From NCBI RefSeq assembly GCF_009604385.1, contig NZ_WEGJ01000019.1, positions 58,911 to 122,910 on the forward strand: a DNA stretch of 64,000 bases, in the 5' to 3' direction. The position numbers and the translations under genes are program-made. The notes beneath the pieces are model-generated. The model was not told where the DNA came from. It saw only the letters and a program-made list of their open reading frames with translations, and did no database searches. The stretch is from Streptomyces smaragdinus (GTDB lineage Bacteria > Actinomycetota > Actinomycetes > Streptomycetales > Streptomycetaceae). This document shows positions 9,448-16,625 of the stretch, in pieces; position 1 is the stretch's first letter, and each line of letters opens with the position of its first letter.

Positions 9448-9663
9448 CTACCGCTTCGGGTAATCGTCGTACCGCCGGGGCGTCTCCTCGGGCACACAGA
9501 CGGCTTCCGCCTTGCCCTCGACCTGCACCGACCGCTCCCCGTCGGGGCAGTCGTCGTCCTCGACCTCGGAGCAGGCCCCGAGACTCACGAGGGCCGCCGC
9601 CCCCAGGGCGACGCGACGGGAGCGCTGGGGCGGGAGGGTATCGAGGGCAACGTCACCGGACAT
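9448..9663 (-). CDS. Small lipoprotein, possibly SCO0607-like
   Basis: A 71-residue protein: a short N-terminus, twin Arg (RSRRVALGAAALVSLGAC), a lipobox LGAC, then an acidic mature part of about 40 residues with two further Cys (DDDCPDGERSVQV and AEAVCVPEETP) and a closing RYDDYPKR. The C...G-E...V...CVP...Y-x2-YP spacing recalls the small SCO0607-type lipoproteins; I hold that lightly. GGAG sits directly against the ATG, so an upstream TTG two codons earlier is also possible. The longer reading upstream is unsupported and runs antisense to a hydrolase remnant. Confidence 0.6.
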   Translation of the reverse strand: MSGDVALDTLPPQRSRRVALGAAALVSLGACSEVEDDDCPDGERSVQVEGKAEAVCVPEETPRRYDDYPKR

Positions 9664-9739
9664 CTCCAACTCGTGGGCGGGCGCGGCCCATGGTACGGAC
9701 GCCTCTTGGTGCGGAGCGTCATCACTGTCGTGCCAGCCC

Positions 9740-9904
9740 GCTGACGACAAGCTCGGCCTCCCGGCCCACCGGTGCGTCTTCGTCGACGACAGCGAAGCGA
9801 TTGTCGAGGCATCACACCGACTGGGCATGACGCCGGTCCTCGCACTGGACGAACAGGTGGCGACCACGCGTCTGCGTGACCTGCTCGGCATACCCGACCT
9901 GTAG
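9740..9904 (+). pseudogene. C-terminal remnant of a HAD-family hydrolase
   Basis: Fifty-four codons ending in TAG read ADDKLGLPAHRCVFVDDSEA and then HRLGMTPVLALDE, closing RLRDLLGIPDL. The piece LPAHRCVFVDDSEA is the typical motif IV of HAD subfamily IA hydrolases, with the two acidic residues that bind magnesium, and the rest matches their C-terminal helix. Everything before it, including the nucleophile motif DxDGT, is missing, and the upstream bases belong to the lipoprotein promoter region. It is therefore a decayed 3' fragment. Confidence 0.7.
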
Positions 9905-9946
9905 GAACTGGGCTACGGCCGGGTGCGCCACGTACGAGGATCGGGG

Positions 9947-10450
9947 CTACCAGAGAGCCGTGCCGTCGTGCAGATATGCGGTTCGACCCTCGTGCTGTGC
10001 CCTCAGAGCTGCCGCCAAGCGCTTCCGCATGCGCTCCCGCACCAGTCCGAGCGCCTCGTCCACGACGATGAACCGCGCCTCCGCCAGCTCCCCGTCCACC
10101 GGGTGCAGGTCGTCCCGATCGAGGATCCCACCGTCGAAAATGAACGCAAGCTGGTCGTCCCACGGCCCGTGCGGGGCCACCCAGTCCACGACCAGCAGGC
10201 CGTGGAGGGCAACTGCCAGGCCCAACTCCTCGGCCAGCTCCCGGACGACAGCACCCTCCGGCGGCTCGTTGTCCTCGGCCATCCCCCCGGGTAGGTCCCA
10301 CCCCGGCTTGTACGTCGGACGCACGAGGAGAACACGGCCGGCGGAGTCCCGAAGTAGCAGGTCAGCGGCAACGCGCTTTCGTGCCTGCTTGGCATTGCCC
10401 TCGGCGAGATAGGCGTACCAGGCATCCGGGTCGTCGGGCGTGGGCCTCAT
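9947..10450 (-). CDS. Nudix hydrolase
   Basis: A 167-residue Nudix enzyme, expected to hydrolyse a nucleoside diphosphate linked to another group; the substrate cannot be told. The Nudix box is complete: LPGGMAEDNEPPEGAVVREL followed by AEELGL, matching G-x5-E-x7-RE-U-x-EE-x-G-U. The strand before it (VLLVRPTYKPGWDLP) is also typical. The start MRPTPDDPDAWYAYLAEG is chosen because GAGGGAAGG lies just upstream; longer readings have no support. It sits 55 bases downstream of an HTH/TPR regulator gene on the same strand, and the two may be co-transcribed. Confidence 0.88.
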   Translation of the reverse strand: MRPTPDDPDAWYAYLAEGNAKQARKRVAADLLLRDSAGRVLLVRPTYKPGWDLPGGMAEDNEPPEGAVVRELAEELGLAVALHGLLVVDWVAPHGPWDDQLAFIFDGGILDRDDLHPVDGELAEARFIVVDEALGLVRERMRKRLAAALRAQHEGRTAYLHDGTALW

Positions 10451-10505
10451 ACGGGTGGCCTTCCCTCGGAGCGGCGTCGCAGCGCGTCTGCATGACCCGC
10501 TTGTC

Positions 10506-11795
10506 TTACCCAACCTCCAGGAATTCACGGACGGCTGGGTGTGCGACATGCGGAGACAACTGCCCACGCAGCCCCTTCAGCTCCGAGGACGAACGCGCGG
10601 AATCCACCGACCCGAGGCATGTCGCGGCGTGCCGTGCGGTAGCGATCGCGGCGTCCAGATCGTGCATGGCGAGGTGTGCTTCGGCAGCGCGGGCCAAATA
10701 GATCGCGTGGGTTCGCGGATACTCGAAGTCGCCGGGGTACTCCTCCCTGGCTGCCTCGAAATGCTGGAGGGCTTGACGAGGATCATTGAGCTGCAGCGCA
10801 GACGAACCGGCGATCATCTCGATCTCGCCGCGGGAGACCCAGTACAGGGTCCGCGGGTCATCGTCGTGCCGTCCCTTGTCCAGGGCAGTGAGTGCCAGAT
10901 GCAGCTGTCGGGCGCATCCCCTCTTGTCGCCGACTTTCGACAGTGCCCGTGCGGTACGCGCCGCGAGCATGGCGTGCATACGCGGTGTACCCGCACGGCG
11001 TACCTGCTCCGTCGCTGTCTCCAGGAGGGAGACGCTTCTGTTTCCCTGTCCGGGAGTGGAGTAGCACTGAATGGCGGCAAAGGAGAGTGCGTAGGCTCCG
11101 CTGATCGGATCGCCGGCCTCTGCCGAGGCTCGGAGGGCGCCGTCGAAGAAGCGCTGGGCGAGTCCCGGACACCCCTGGTCGAAGGCCGCCCACGCGACCT
11201 GGCGAGCCGCTTCGGATGCCATCGTGTGCAAGTGGCGCGTCGTGGCGGAGTCGTTGCGACCCGACTTGATCAGACGGACGATGAGAGACAGTTCACTTCG
11301 CGCCAGCTGAAGTACATCTCCGCTGCCGATCTTGTCGTCAAGGCGCCGCAAGTGATCGAGTCTGTCGTCCACATGCGCTACGAGGGCCGGACCGCTCGTC
11401 GTAGCCGCTGCCGCACTGTCGGATCCGCCGGGTGCCACGGCCTTGGACCAACTGCTCGCCGAGACGGAGAGCGCAATTCCCGCCGACAGTAAGCCCCGAC
11501 GATCCACATTGCTTCCTTTCAGCAGGTGGGTCAGCACAGACAGAGTCTCAGGCTGATTCCAAGGTACTCCGGCAGGACCCAGCAAGCCGGTGTCGTGCAG
11601 CGCGTCCGTGAAGGTGCCTTCGGTCCGCAGCACTCTGTCGTAGGCGGCAGCCACGTCTACGGTCACCGATCGGTTCCCGTTCTCCACGTTGCGCAGGTAC
11701 GCCTCGCCGAACCCCGCCTCACTCGCGAACCTGGCCCACACCATGCCGGACGCCCTTCGCGCCCGGCGCATCTCGTCACGGAGCTGCTCGGACAT
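10506..11795 (-). CDS. HTH-type regulator with TPR-like C-terminal domain
   Basis: A 429-residue regulator. The N-terminal 65 residues form an XRE-like helix-turn-helix (MVWARFASEAGFGEAYLRNV followed by ENGNRSVT); the rest is helical with TPR-like pairs (ALQHFEAAREEYPGDFEYPR, AIYLARAAEAHLAMHDLDAA). Streptomyces has many such proteins that appear to sense an unknown signal through the TPR region. The start MSEQLRDEMRRAR is supported by GGAGG; an 81-residue upstream extension is rejected because it covers the divergent gene's start. The neighbouring ATPase-fold gene is divergent, 188 bases away, and the shared spacer probably contains both promoters. Confidence 0.82.
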   Translation of the reverse strand: MSEQLRDEMRRARRASGMVWARFASEAGFGEAYLRNVENGNRSVTVDVAAAYDRVLRTEGTFTDALHDTGLLGPAGVPWNQPETLSVLTHLLKGSNVDRRGLLSAGIALSVSASSWSKAVAPGGSDSAAAATTSGPALVAHVDDRLDHLRRLDDKIGSGDVLQLARSELSLIVRLIKSGRNDSATTRHLHTMASEAARQVAWAAFDQGCPGLAQRFFDGALRASAEAGDPISGAYALSFAAIQCYSTPGQGNRSVSLLETATEQVRRAGTPRMHAMLAARTARALSKVGDKRGCARQLHLALTALDKGRHDDDPRTLYWVSRGEIEMIAGSSALQLNDPRQALQHFEAAREEYPGDFEYPRTHAIYLARAAEAHLAMHDLDAAIATARHAATCLGSVDSARSSSELKGLRGQLSPHVAHPAVREFLEVG

Positions 11796-11983
11796 CGGCC
11801 TCGCCTCCGCTTTGGGATCGGTGCTGGATCGGGTCAAGGCATTGTCCACCGACCGGTAGCGCTGTGTGCTTGTTTCAGCACAGAACGCAAGGTACGTGGG
11901 CGACCCCATCGCTGCCACCGACCCCCTGATCGGCGGCCATCCGCACCACATGCCCTGCCGTACCCCTCCCAGGAGGTCGACAG

Positions 11984-12463
11984 GTGACGTCGTCAACAGA
12001 TCAACGTGCGCGGATGGCCCCGGTGGCTTCCTGGCCACGGACCATGCCCCACCAGCTGGCTCTCGCCACGACAGCAGATCCGGTGCACCTGGCGTTCCTC
12101 CGCCGCACCATCAAGCATCAGCTGGCCGGTTGGGGCCTGGACGACCTGACATCGGACGCGATGACTGTCTCCGGCGAGCTTCTGGCCAACGCAATGGAGC
12201 ACGCCGGAGGCAATATCTACGCACGGTTCACGGTCCGGCCGTCCCAGCTACTCATCGAAGTACTGGACGGCTCCAGCGACGTGCCCCGGATCCGGCCCAT
12301 CGCGTCCTGGAGCGAACGAGGACGAGGCCTGTCGGTCGTTCAGGCGCTCAGCGCCGAATGGGGCTACTGGCGTACCCCCACCGGAAAGACCGTCTGGGCC
12401 GTACTCACCAACCCGCCGCCCGCCTCGCCCGACGCGGGCATCGGCTCGTCCGAGGCCGCATAG
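11984..12463 (+). CDS. HATPase-fold ATP-binding protein (RsbW-like)
   Basis: A 159-residue single-domain protein of the histidine-kinase-type ATPase fold, as in anti-sigma factors of the RsbW/SpoIIAB kind. The N box ELLANAMEHAGG contains the Asn for Mg-ATP binding, and the G1/G2 region reads SERGRGLSVVQALSAEWGYW. AGGAGGTCGACAG directly before GTG is a strong ribosome site. In Streptomyces such small ATPases are numerous and mostly uncharacterised; some pair with anti-anti-sigma factors, none of which lies here. It is divergent from the HTH/TPR regulator, a recurrent arrangement. A hairpin follows the stop. Confidence 0.85.
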   Translation: MTSSTDQRARMAPVASWPRTMPHQLALATTADPVHLAFLRRTIKHQLAGWGLDDLTSDAMTVSGELLANAMEHAGGNIYARFTVRPSQLLIEVLDGSSDVPRIRPIASWSERGRGLSVVQALSAEWGYWRTPTGKTVWAVLTNPPPASPDAGIGSSEAA

Positions 12464-12469
12464 ACGACT

Positions 12470-12510
12470 CCGCCCCCGGTTCCTTGCGCAAGGGCACGTA
12501 CCGGGGGCGG
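12470..12510 (+). terminator. Terminator hairpin
   Basis: Perfect 11-base arms CCGCCCCCGGT and ACCGGGGGCGG around a 19-base loop, seven bases past the HATPase stop. The following 180 bases up to 12694 hold no gene that I can support. Confidence 0.65.
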
Positions 12511-12694
12511 TTCCACACAGCCGGACACCGACAGTGGACTGGCGCACTGCCTATCGGCAGCTGTCGTAGCGGCCTGTCGACTACCCCGACGTCATCCACC
12601 GCGCTTCGGTGGCGTTCCTGGCAGCCTTCGAGTCCGGTTTGGCATCACGCGAGGGTGAACATCCGCGTCGGTAACACCGTGGCATGGTCGTCGT

Positions 12695-12940
12695 ATGGCG
12701 AAGACGAAGAAGGTGACGATCACGCTCCCGGCAGAGCTGCTGGAAAGCATGAAGGCGCATACGGACAACGTGTCCGGTTACATCACCGAACTCGTCGAAC
12801 AGGCCGAGCGGCGCCGGCTTCTGCGGGACGAACTGGACCGCTGCCAGACAGAGAGCGGGACGTTCACGGACGAGGAGATGACCAAGGCCCGCGCGATGCT
12901 GCACGGCACCGGGGCCGAGGAGGCGGACCGCGCCGCGTGA
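12695..12940 (+). CDS. Antitoxin, ribbon-helix-helix type, partner of a broken PIN toxin
   Basis: An 81-residue protein. The start MAKTKKVTITLPAELLESMK is a ribbon-helix-helix DNA-binding strand and helix; the C-terminal half (RRRLLRDELDRCQTESGTFT and DEEMTKARAML) is acidic and fits a toxin-binding tail. Its stop overlaps the next start as GTGA, the usual layout of VapBC-like pairs. The antitoxin looks intact although the toxin behind it is not. The upstream ribosome site is weak. Confidence 0.8.
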   Translation: MAKTKKVTITLPAELLESMKAHTDNVSGYITELVEQAERRRLLRDELDRCQTESGTFTDEEMTKARAMLHGTGAEEADRAA

Positions 12941-13251
12941 ACATCGAGACGCTGGTGCTCGACTCACAGGGTTTCTCCTCGTGGATCGTGCAGGACCGTG
13001 CAGTGATGAGCTTGCTGGAGCAGGCGGAGCGTGACGGCGTGTCCGGGTCGAGGACGTGACCAAGGACAGCGTCCGCCCGGCGCAGTGCCCAGCTCCTCGA
13101 GTCCGCCGGACTGCACGGTCACGAGTACGCCATCGACTCCATGGTCGCCGAGGTGGCCTTGCGCCTGCCGGGGCCGGTGGCGGTCCTCACATCCGATGCC
13201 GACGACATGGTGAAGCTGTGCGGGCAACGGGTACGTGTGATCGGTCTATGA
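12937..13251 (+). pseudogene. PIN-domain toxin (VapC-like) with central deletion and frameshift
   Basis: The frame starts VNIETLVLDSQGFSSWIVQD, which carries the first PIN Asp, and runs to a premature TGA after GVSGSRT. In another frame the domain resumes as RRSAQLLESAGLHGHEYAID, SMVAEVALRLPGPVAVLTSD and DADDMVKLCGQRVRVIGL, ending in TGA at 13251. N- and C-terminal acidic residues remain, but the middle of the domain, roughly 40 codons by comparison with the usual 130-140-residue length, is absent and the frame is lost. The product cannot be an active RNase. Confidence 0.8.
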
Positions 13252-13264
13252 GGAGGAGAAGGGC

Positions 13265-13543
13265 ATGACCATAAGCGCCGGCGAGGCCCGCCAGCGCCTC
13301 TACCCCCTGCTCAAGCAGGTGAACGACGATCACGCCCCCGTGCGGATCTCCTCGAAGCAGGGAAACGCGGTCCTCATGTCCGAAGAGGACTTCGACGCCT
13401 GGCAGGAAACCATGTACCTGCTGTCCACCCCTGCCAATGCGTCTCGGCTGCTCGCCGCCGTCGCACGGGACAAGGCTGGGCAGGAACCCACCGTCACCAC
13501 CACGGTGGACGAGCTTCATGAGATGGCCGAGGGTTCTGGGTGA
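13265..13543 (+). CDS. Phd/YefM-family antitoxin
   Basis: A 92-residue antitoxin. The N-terminal fold MTISAGEARQRLYPLLKQVN, then ISSKQGNAVLMSEEDFDAW, is characteristic of YefM, which binds operator DNA as a dimer and wraps its C-terminal tail around the YoeB toxin. The tail (TTVDELHEMAEGSG) is present. GAGGAGGAGAAGG just upstream is a strong ribosome site. The stop overlaps the toxin start as GTGA. The gene looks fully functional, in contrast to its partner. Confidence 0.88.
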   Translation: MTISAGEARQRLYPLLKQVNDDHAPVRISSKQGNAVLMSEEDFDAWQETMYLLSTPANASRLLAAVARDKAGQEPTVTTTVDELHEMAEGSG

Positions 13544-13689
13544 GGGACATTACCTGGGGCCCGGAGGCATGGGGCAACCTGTCCGGCTACTGGTCCCGGC
13601 GTGTGGACGACGCCCATCGCATCGTCTACCGGTGGGACGACAAAGCGGTGAAGATCATCAAGGCCCGATTCCATTACAGCGACCACTGA
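13540..13689 (+). pseudogene. YoeB-type toxin with in-frame central deletion
   Basis: Forty-nine codons read VRDITWGPEAWG directly joined to NLSGYWSRRVDDAHRIVYRW and ending KIIKARFHYSDH. YoeB is normally about 84 residues; the segment between the first helix and NLSGYW, which includes the general base Glu46 of the Escherichia coli protein and much of the helical core, is missing. The catalytic Arg region and the C-terminal His-Tyr remain. The reading frame is preserved. I treat it as an inactivated toxin; a role as a short decoy that still binds the antitoxin cannot be excluded. Confidence 0.75.
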
Positions 13690-13725
13690 CTGACCCAGCT
13701 GCCGGTGTGGTCCAGGCAAGACAAG

Positions 13726-13750
13726 AGCCCCGGGCCACTGGCCTGGGGCT
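13726..13750 (-). terminator. tRNA-type terminator in att copy A
   Basis: Arms AGCCCCGGGCC and GGCCTGGGGCT, with one mismatch, lie nine bases from the 42-base tRNA fragment. The same arrangement recurs at 15.0 kb and at the intact tRNA. It was probably the original chromosomal terminator of the tRNA-Gly gene. Confidence 0.55.
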
Positions 13751-13758
13751 TCTTCGTG

Positions 13759-13800
13759 GAGCGGGTGACGAGAATCGAACTCGCGCTCTGAGCTTGGGAA
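13759..13800. repeat. att copy A: 3' half of tRNA-Gly
   Basis: Forty-two bases identical to 23769-23810, from GAGCGGGTGACG to AGCTTGGGAA: the tRNA from its anticodon loop to its 3' end, read on the minus strand. The identity stops exactly at the anticodon loop, as expected for an integration core. Confidence 0.85.
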
Positions 13801-13911
13801 TCACCAGGCGCCGCACTAAGAAATGGCCTGTGACCTGCCAAAATGTGCATTGGCCGCCGCAATGCGGAGTGCCCGATCACCCCGCTGTTGACCGCTGTTC
13901 ACCAGCCCTAC

Positions 13912-13928
13912 TGGCACGCCGCGGCACG
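13912..13928. repeat. Paired TGGCACG-type repeats near att copy A
   Basis: TGGCACG at 13912 and CGGCACG at 13922, ten bases apart, 112 bases from the core. The same pairs flank copies B and C; they probably are integrase arm-type binding sites. Confidence 0.45.
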
Positions 13929-14010
13929 CTGGACCTCATCGTGGCTCTGGCTAACGCAGACCGGCTCGGCACGATGATCGTCGGGCCGTCGGCCATAGCG
14001 TTAAGGATTC

Positions 14011-14298
14011 ATGACGGTTTATGCTCGGGCTGTGCGAGCTACGAGTGACCCCCTGACCGAAGACGAGAAGGCCGATCTGGACGAAGCCGTCAAGGCTGTC
14101 CGCCGGGCGGAGCAGGCCCTCGCATGTGCACAGAAGCACCTCAATCACACTGCGGGCCGCATCGGCTCCGCCGACCGCTACGGGCAGAAGGCCTCAGTGG
14201 GTCGCCGCGTCGGCTGGTCCCGCCAGCACGTCACCACCCTCGCCAACGCCTACGGGGCAGGCGAGCTGGACCAGGAGGAGGAGATCGAAGCCGCATGA
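14011..14298 (+). CDS. Small HTH-like protein, first gene of a DUF6247 operon
   Basis: A 95-residue protein, helical and charged at the start (LTEDEKADLDEAVKAVRRAE), with a helix-turn-helix-like stretch near the end (ASVGRRVGWSRQHVTTLANA). This type of protein is common next to DUF6247 genes on actinobacterial integrated elements, which is my recollection of context rather than a named family. There is no clear ribosome site; a GTG 21 bases further in (14032) is an alternative. Its stop overlaps the next start as ATGA, so the three genes from here are translated together. It is a plausible autoregulator. Confidence 0.6.
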   Translation: MTVYARAVRATSDPLTEDEKADLDEAVKAVRRAEQALACAQKHLNHTAGRIGSADRYGQKASVGRRVGWSRQHVTTLANAYGAGELDQEEEIEAA

Positions 14299-14663
14299 GT
14301 AGCGCACCCCAGCCGTCTGCCATTCCGCAACCGCCCGCCCAGCCTGAGGCCATCCGTGCCGCCCTCGCCCGGGTCGCCCCTCACCTGCTCGCCGACTTCG
14401 ACCGCGACCGCGCGGCCAGCACTGCCCGCGCACGCGCCGAGGTGTCCGCCGGGCCCCTCCGCACGTTCGCGGAGGCGTGGGCCGTTGAGGTCGCCATTGC
14501 CCGCCACCCGGAGACCGCCGCCCGGCTTCACGCCCTGGAGACTCACGCCGGAGAGGTCACCGATCTCGGCGCGGCGCGTGGCATCGCCGCCGAGATCAGC
14601 CGCATCCGCAACGCCGCCGCAGCCGAGGCGGGAATCCGTACTGCCGGTGAGGCCGCCCAGTGA
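14295..14663 (+). CDS. DUF6247-like protein
   Basis: A 122-residue, Ala-rich helical protein. The centre reads EAIRAALARVAPHLLADFDR followed by RAEVSAGPLRTFAEAWAVEV, which fits the small DUF6247 family of actinobacterial element proteins. The gene overlaps its neighbours by four bases on both sides. In such pairs this protein precedes a RelE-like gene and probably is the antitoxin; that role is inferred from gene order only. Confidence 0.6.
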   Translation: MSSAPQPSAIPQPPAQPEAIRAALARVAPHLLADFDRDRAASTARARAEVSAGPLRTFAEAWAVEVAIARHPETAARLHALETHAGEVTDLGAARGIAAEISRIRNAAAAEAGIRTAGEAAQ

Positions 14664-14938
14664 CCGACGAGGGTTGGGTATGGGAGTACGCCTTCCACAC
14701 CGAGGACGAGGCCAGCTACCCGAAGGTTGTGCGCGACGAGGTGAAGGCCGTCGCCGACCAGATCGTCGAACTGGCCAACCTCGGCATCGACCCAGCCGAC
14801 CTCGGCGAACCCACCCCTGGCACGGCTCGCCGTCACATGCTCCCCTCCGGCGGCTGGTTCGAGGCCCAGGCGCTCCCTCGGATGAGGCCCCGCCTCCTGG
14901 CCGTGGTCCTGGTCGTACCACCGCCGCACCTGCTCTGA
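14660..14938 (+). CDS. RelE-like small protein, possible toxin partner of DUF6247
   Basis: A 92-residue protein beginning MTDEGWVWEYAFHTEDEASY and ending LPSGGWFEAQALPRMRPRLL with AVVLVVPPPHLL. The alternating hydrophobic strands at the C-terminus and the short helical first half resemble RelE/ParE-fold toxins, and the GTGA overlap with the preceding gene fits a toxin-antitoxin pair. Catalytic residues cannot be identified by eye, and no deletion like those of the two toxins upstream is evident. Function unproven. Confidence 0.5.
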   Translation: MTDEGWVWEYAFHTEDEASYPKVVRDEVKAVADQIVELANLGIDPADLGEPTPGTARRHMLPSGGWFEAQALPRMRPRLLAVVLVVPPPHLL

Positions 14939-15002
14939 CGCAAGAAGGGGTGGTAGCGCGGCGGTAGTGCCCGGCGCCAGGAAGGTCAGGACAACTGTGA
15001 AG

Positions 15003-15027
15003 CCCCGGGCCGCTGGCCTGGGGCTTC
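15003..15027 (-). terminator. tRNA-type terminator in att copy B
   Basis: The hairpin AGCCCCGGGCC / GGCCTGGGGCT (approximate limits) differs from copy A in one loop base and lies at the same distance from the tRNA fragment. Confidence 0.5.
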
Positions 15028-15033
15028 TTCGTG

Positions 15034-15075
15034 GAGCGGGTGACGAGAATCGAACTCGCGCTCTGAGCTTGGGAA
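15034..15075. repeat. att copy B: 3' half of tRNA-Gly
   Basis: Forty-two bases identical to copies A and C. The similarity to copy A continues for ten further bases (TCACCAGGC) and then weakens, while copy C continues into the intact tRNA. Copies A and B are thus of the same junction type. Confidence 0.85.
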
Positions 15076-15187
15076 TCACCAGGCCCAGCGCCACGCATTG
15101 CCCCCGTGACCTGCGAAAACGGACGCCAGCCACGCCCGTGCCTAGTACGTGCTTGCCCCGGCGCTGACCGATGTTGACCGCCCCTAC

Positions 15188-15204
15188 TGGCACGTTGTGG
15201 CACG
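15188..15204. repeat. Paired TGGCACG repeats near att copy B
   Basis: TGGCACG at 15188 and 15198, ten bases apart, 113 bases from the core: almost the same geometry as at copy A. Confidence 0.5.
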
Positions 15205-15304
15205 CTCCCTGGCAGTGCAGGTACAGGAAGCAGCGACCGCGGGGCTGTTTGTAGGGAGTCTGGTGCGGGCTGTCGCCTGGGGACGCTACGCAGTGAGGGG
15301 CGCT

Positions 15305-15820
15305 ATGGATGCTGGAACTTCGGCTGTGCTCGCTGGAGGTATTGCTGCAGTCGTGTCGTTGGGGGGTACTTGGATCACGTATCGACAGGCCAAACGGCAG
15401 ACGAAATCAGAGGCTCAGCTTCAGCTCCGTGAGCCCAGAAAGCGTACGTACAGGGACTTCCTGTTGGCTTGCCGGGAAGCCCTCAATGCGCTCGCCGCTC
15501 AGCGGGAAGAGGAGACACAGGAAGCCGATGGAGGGTGTATTGAACACACGCTGGACCAGCATCGATCCGTGCTGCAACGCGTCCTCGCGGAGGTAAGCCT
15601 GGAGGGTCCCGAGGTCGTCACTGAGGCTGCCAACAAGACCGTCAAAGCATTTGACGAGCTGTACCATCAAGCCTTTACCTGGAACGCGAGCGGGGGAGAT
15701 GCGCACGACGATGGCCGCCCGATCGGCTTCGGTGGCGACTACACCCGCGACATCAGAGTGGCGCTGGACCGCTACCTGAAGGAAGCACGAAAGGCTCTGG
15801 CAACCTCCGCGGATGGGTAG
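15305..15820 (+). CDS. Membrane-anchored hypothetical protein of the island
   Basis: A 171-residue protein starting MDAGTSAVLAGGIAAVVSLG with one N-terminal membrane helix (to about residue 25), then a basic stretch (TYRQAKRQTKSEAQLQLREP) and a soluble helical domain (YRDFLLACREALNALAAQRE, VALDRYLKEARKALATSADG). This layout of one helix plus a cytoplasmic four-helix-like domain is common among unnamed proteins on Streptomyces elements. GAGGGG four bases before ATG supports this start over the longer reading, which would run through the repeat DNA beside att copy B. Function unknown. Base composition is less GC-rich than the chromosome around. Confidence 0.65.
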   Translation: MDAGTSAVLAGGIAAVVSLGGTWITYRQAKRQTKSEAQLQLREPRKRTYRDFLLACREALNALAAQREEETQEADGGCIEHTLDQHRSVLQRVLAEVSLEGPEVVTEAANKTVKAFDELYHQAFTWNASGGDAHDDGRPIGFGGDYTRDIRVALDRYLKEARKALATSADG

Positions 15821-16625
15821 ACGATGCAGCTGCTATGCGCTTACGCGAAATCACTCATTTCTGAGTCTTATCCCTATGATTGGCTGGCCGAACGGCAGGC
15901 TGAGGTACGTTCCGGGACTTGGCGGGTCCCTGACGTCGGGAGAAGAAGGTCCAGTTCGAGGGCTACGCCTTGACCTGCGTGGCTGAGCAAGGTTTCACGG
16001 CCACGGCGGAGGAACTGTACCACCTGCTGCAGCTTCACACTTTTCCCACCTTCGGTGGCCAAGCCCTCAACGAGATTGACCCACCCCGTGGGCGGGCCTG
16101 GCGTGCCGAACGTCTTGCTGCCTTCTTGCCGACCAGCGACGCGAGGCGGCTGAGCGACGGAGACAAAAAAATGACACTGGTCGGCCACGTGCGAAGTTTC
16201 GCATCGAGCACAGTAACAGGGCCGTTTGAGAGCTGATCAATTTTGGCACCGCGATGCCGAAAACATTCGATGCCTCGATGCGCCTGGTGCGTGGGACGAC
16301 TGGCTGGCGGGTCTATTCTTGGCAGCGGGGGACGTGCACCCGTTCATGATGGCAGGGTCTATGCAGGAGGCCGTTCCTTCTGTCCTTCGCATTGTCTGGG
16401 TAGGGCAGGACGAACCGGTGGCGCTACGCGTCGGGTGAGATAGCCACAACCCCAACTAGATGGCATGCGATTAGCCCGTTCGGACTTGGTTGCCCAGAGG
16501 AATATGTGTGGCAATTGCCTAAGCTTCTCTCTGGCTCGGCGGCGACTCCGCGCGTTACGCAAGCGGTAAGGGTTCGCGTGGAGGGTACTACCTAGCACGC
16601 GGTTACGATTGAGGGCCCGAGGATT
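15821..16625. other. Gene-poor, lower-GC stretch inside the island
   Basis: Several short open frames occur here (for example 15970-16236 and 16226-16438, both +), but none has a good start, a ribosome site or the codon bias of a host gene, and they overlap in different frames. I see no recognisable domain. It may be decayed coding DNA; it also contains whatever terminates the genes converging from both sides. Confidence 0.5.

Noticed and set aside
6834..9497. 887-codon open frame on the minus strand
   Set aside because: Antisense shadow of the secreted nuclease; low-complexity, no domain.
15970..16438. Two overlapping short plus-strand frames in the island
   Set aside because: No ribosome site, no host-like codon bias and no recognisable motif; listed only as part of a gene-poor stretch.
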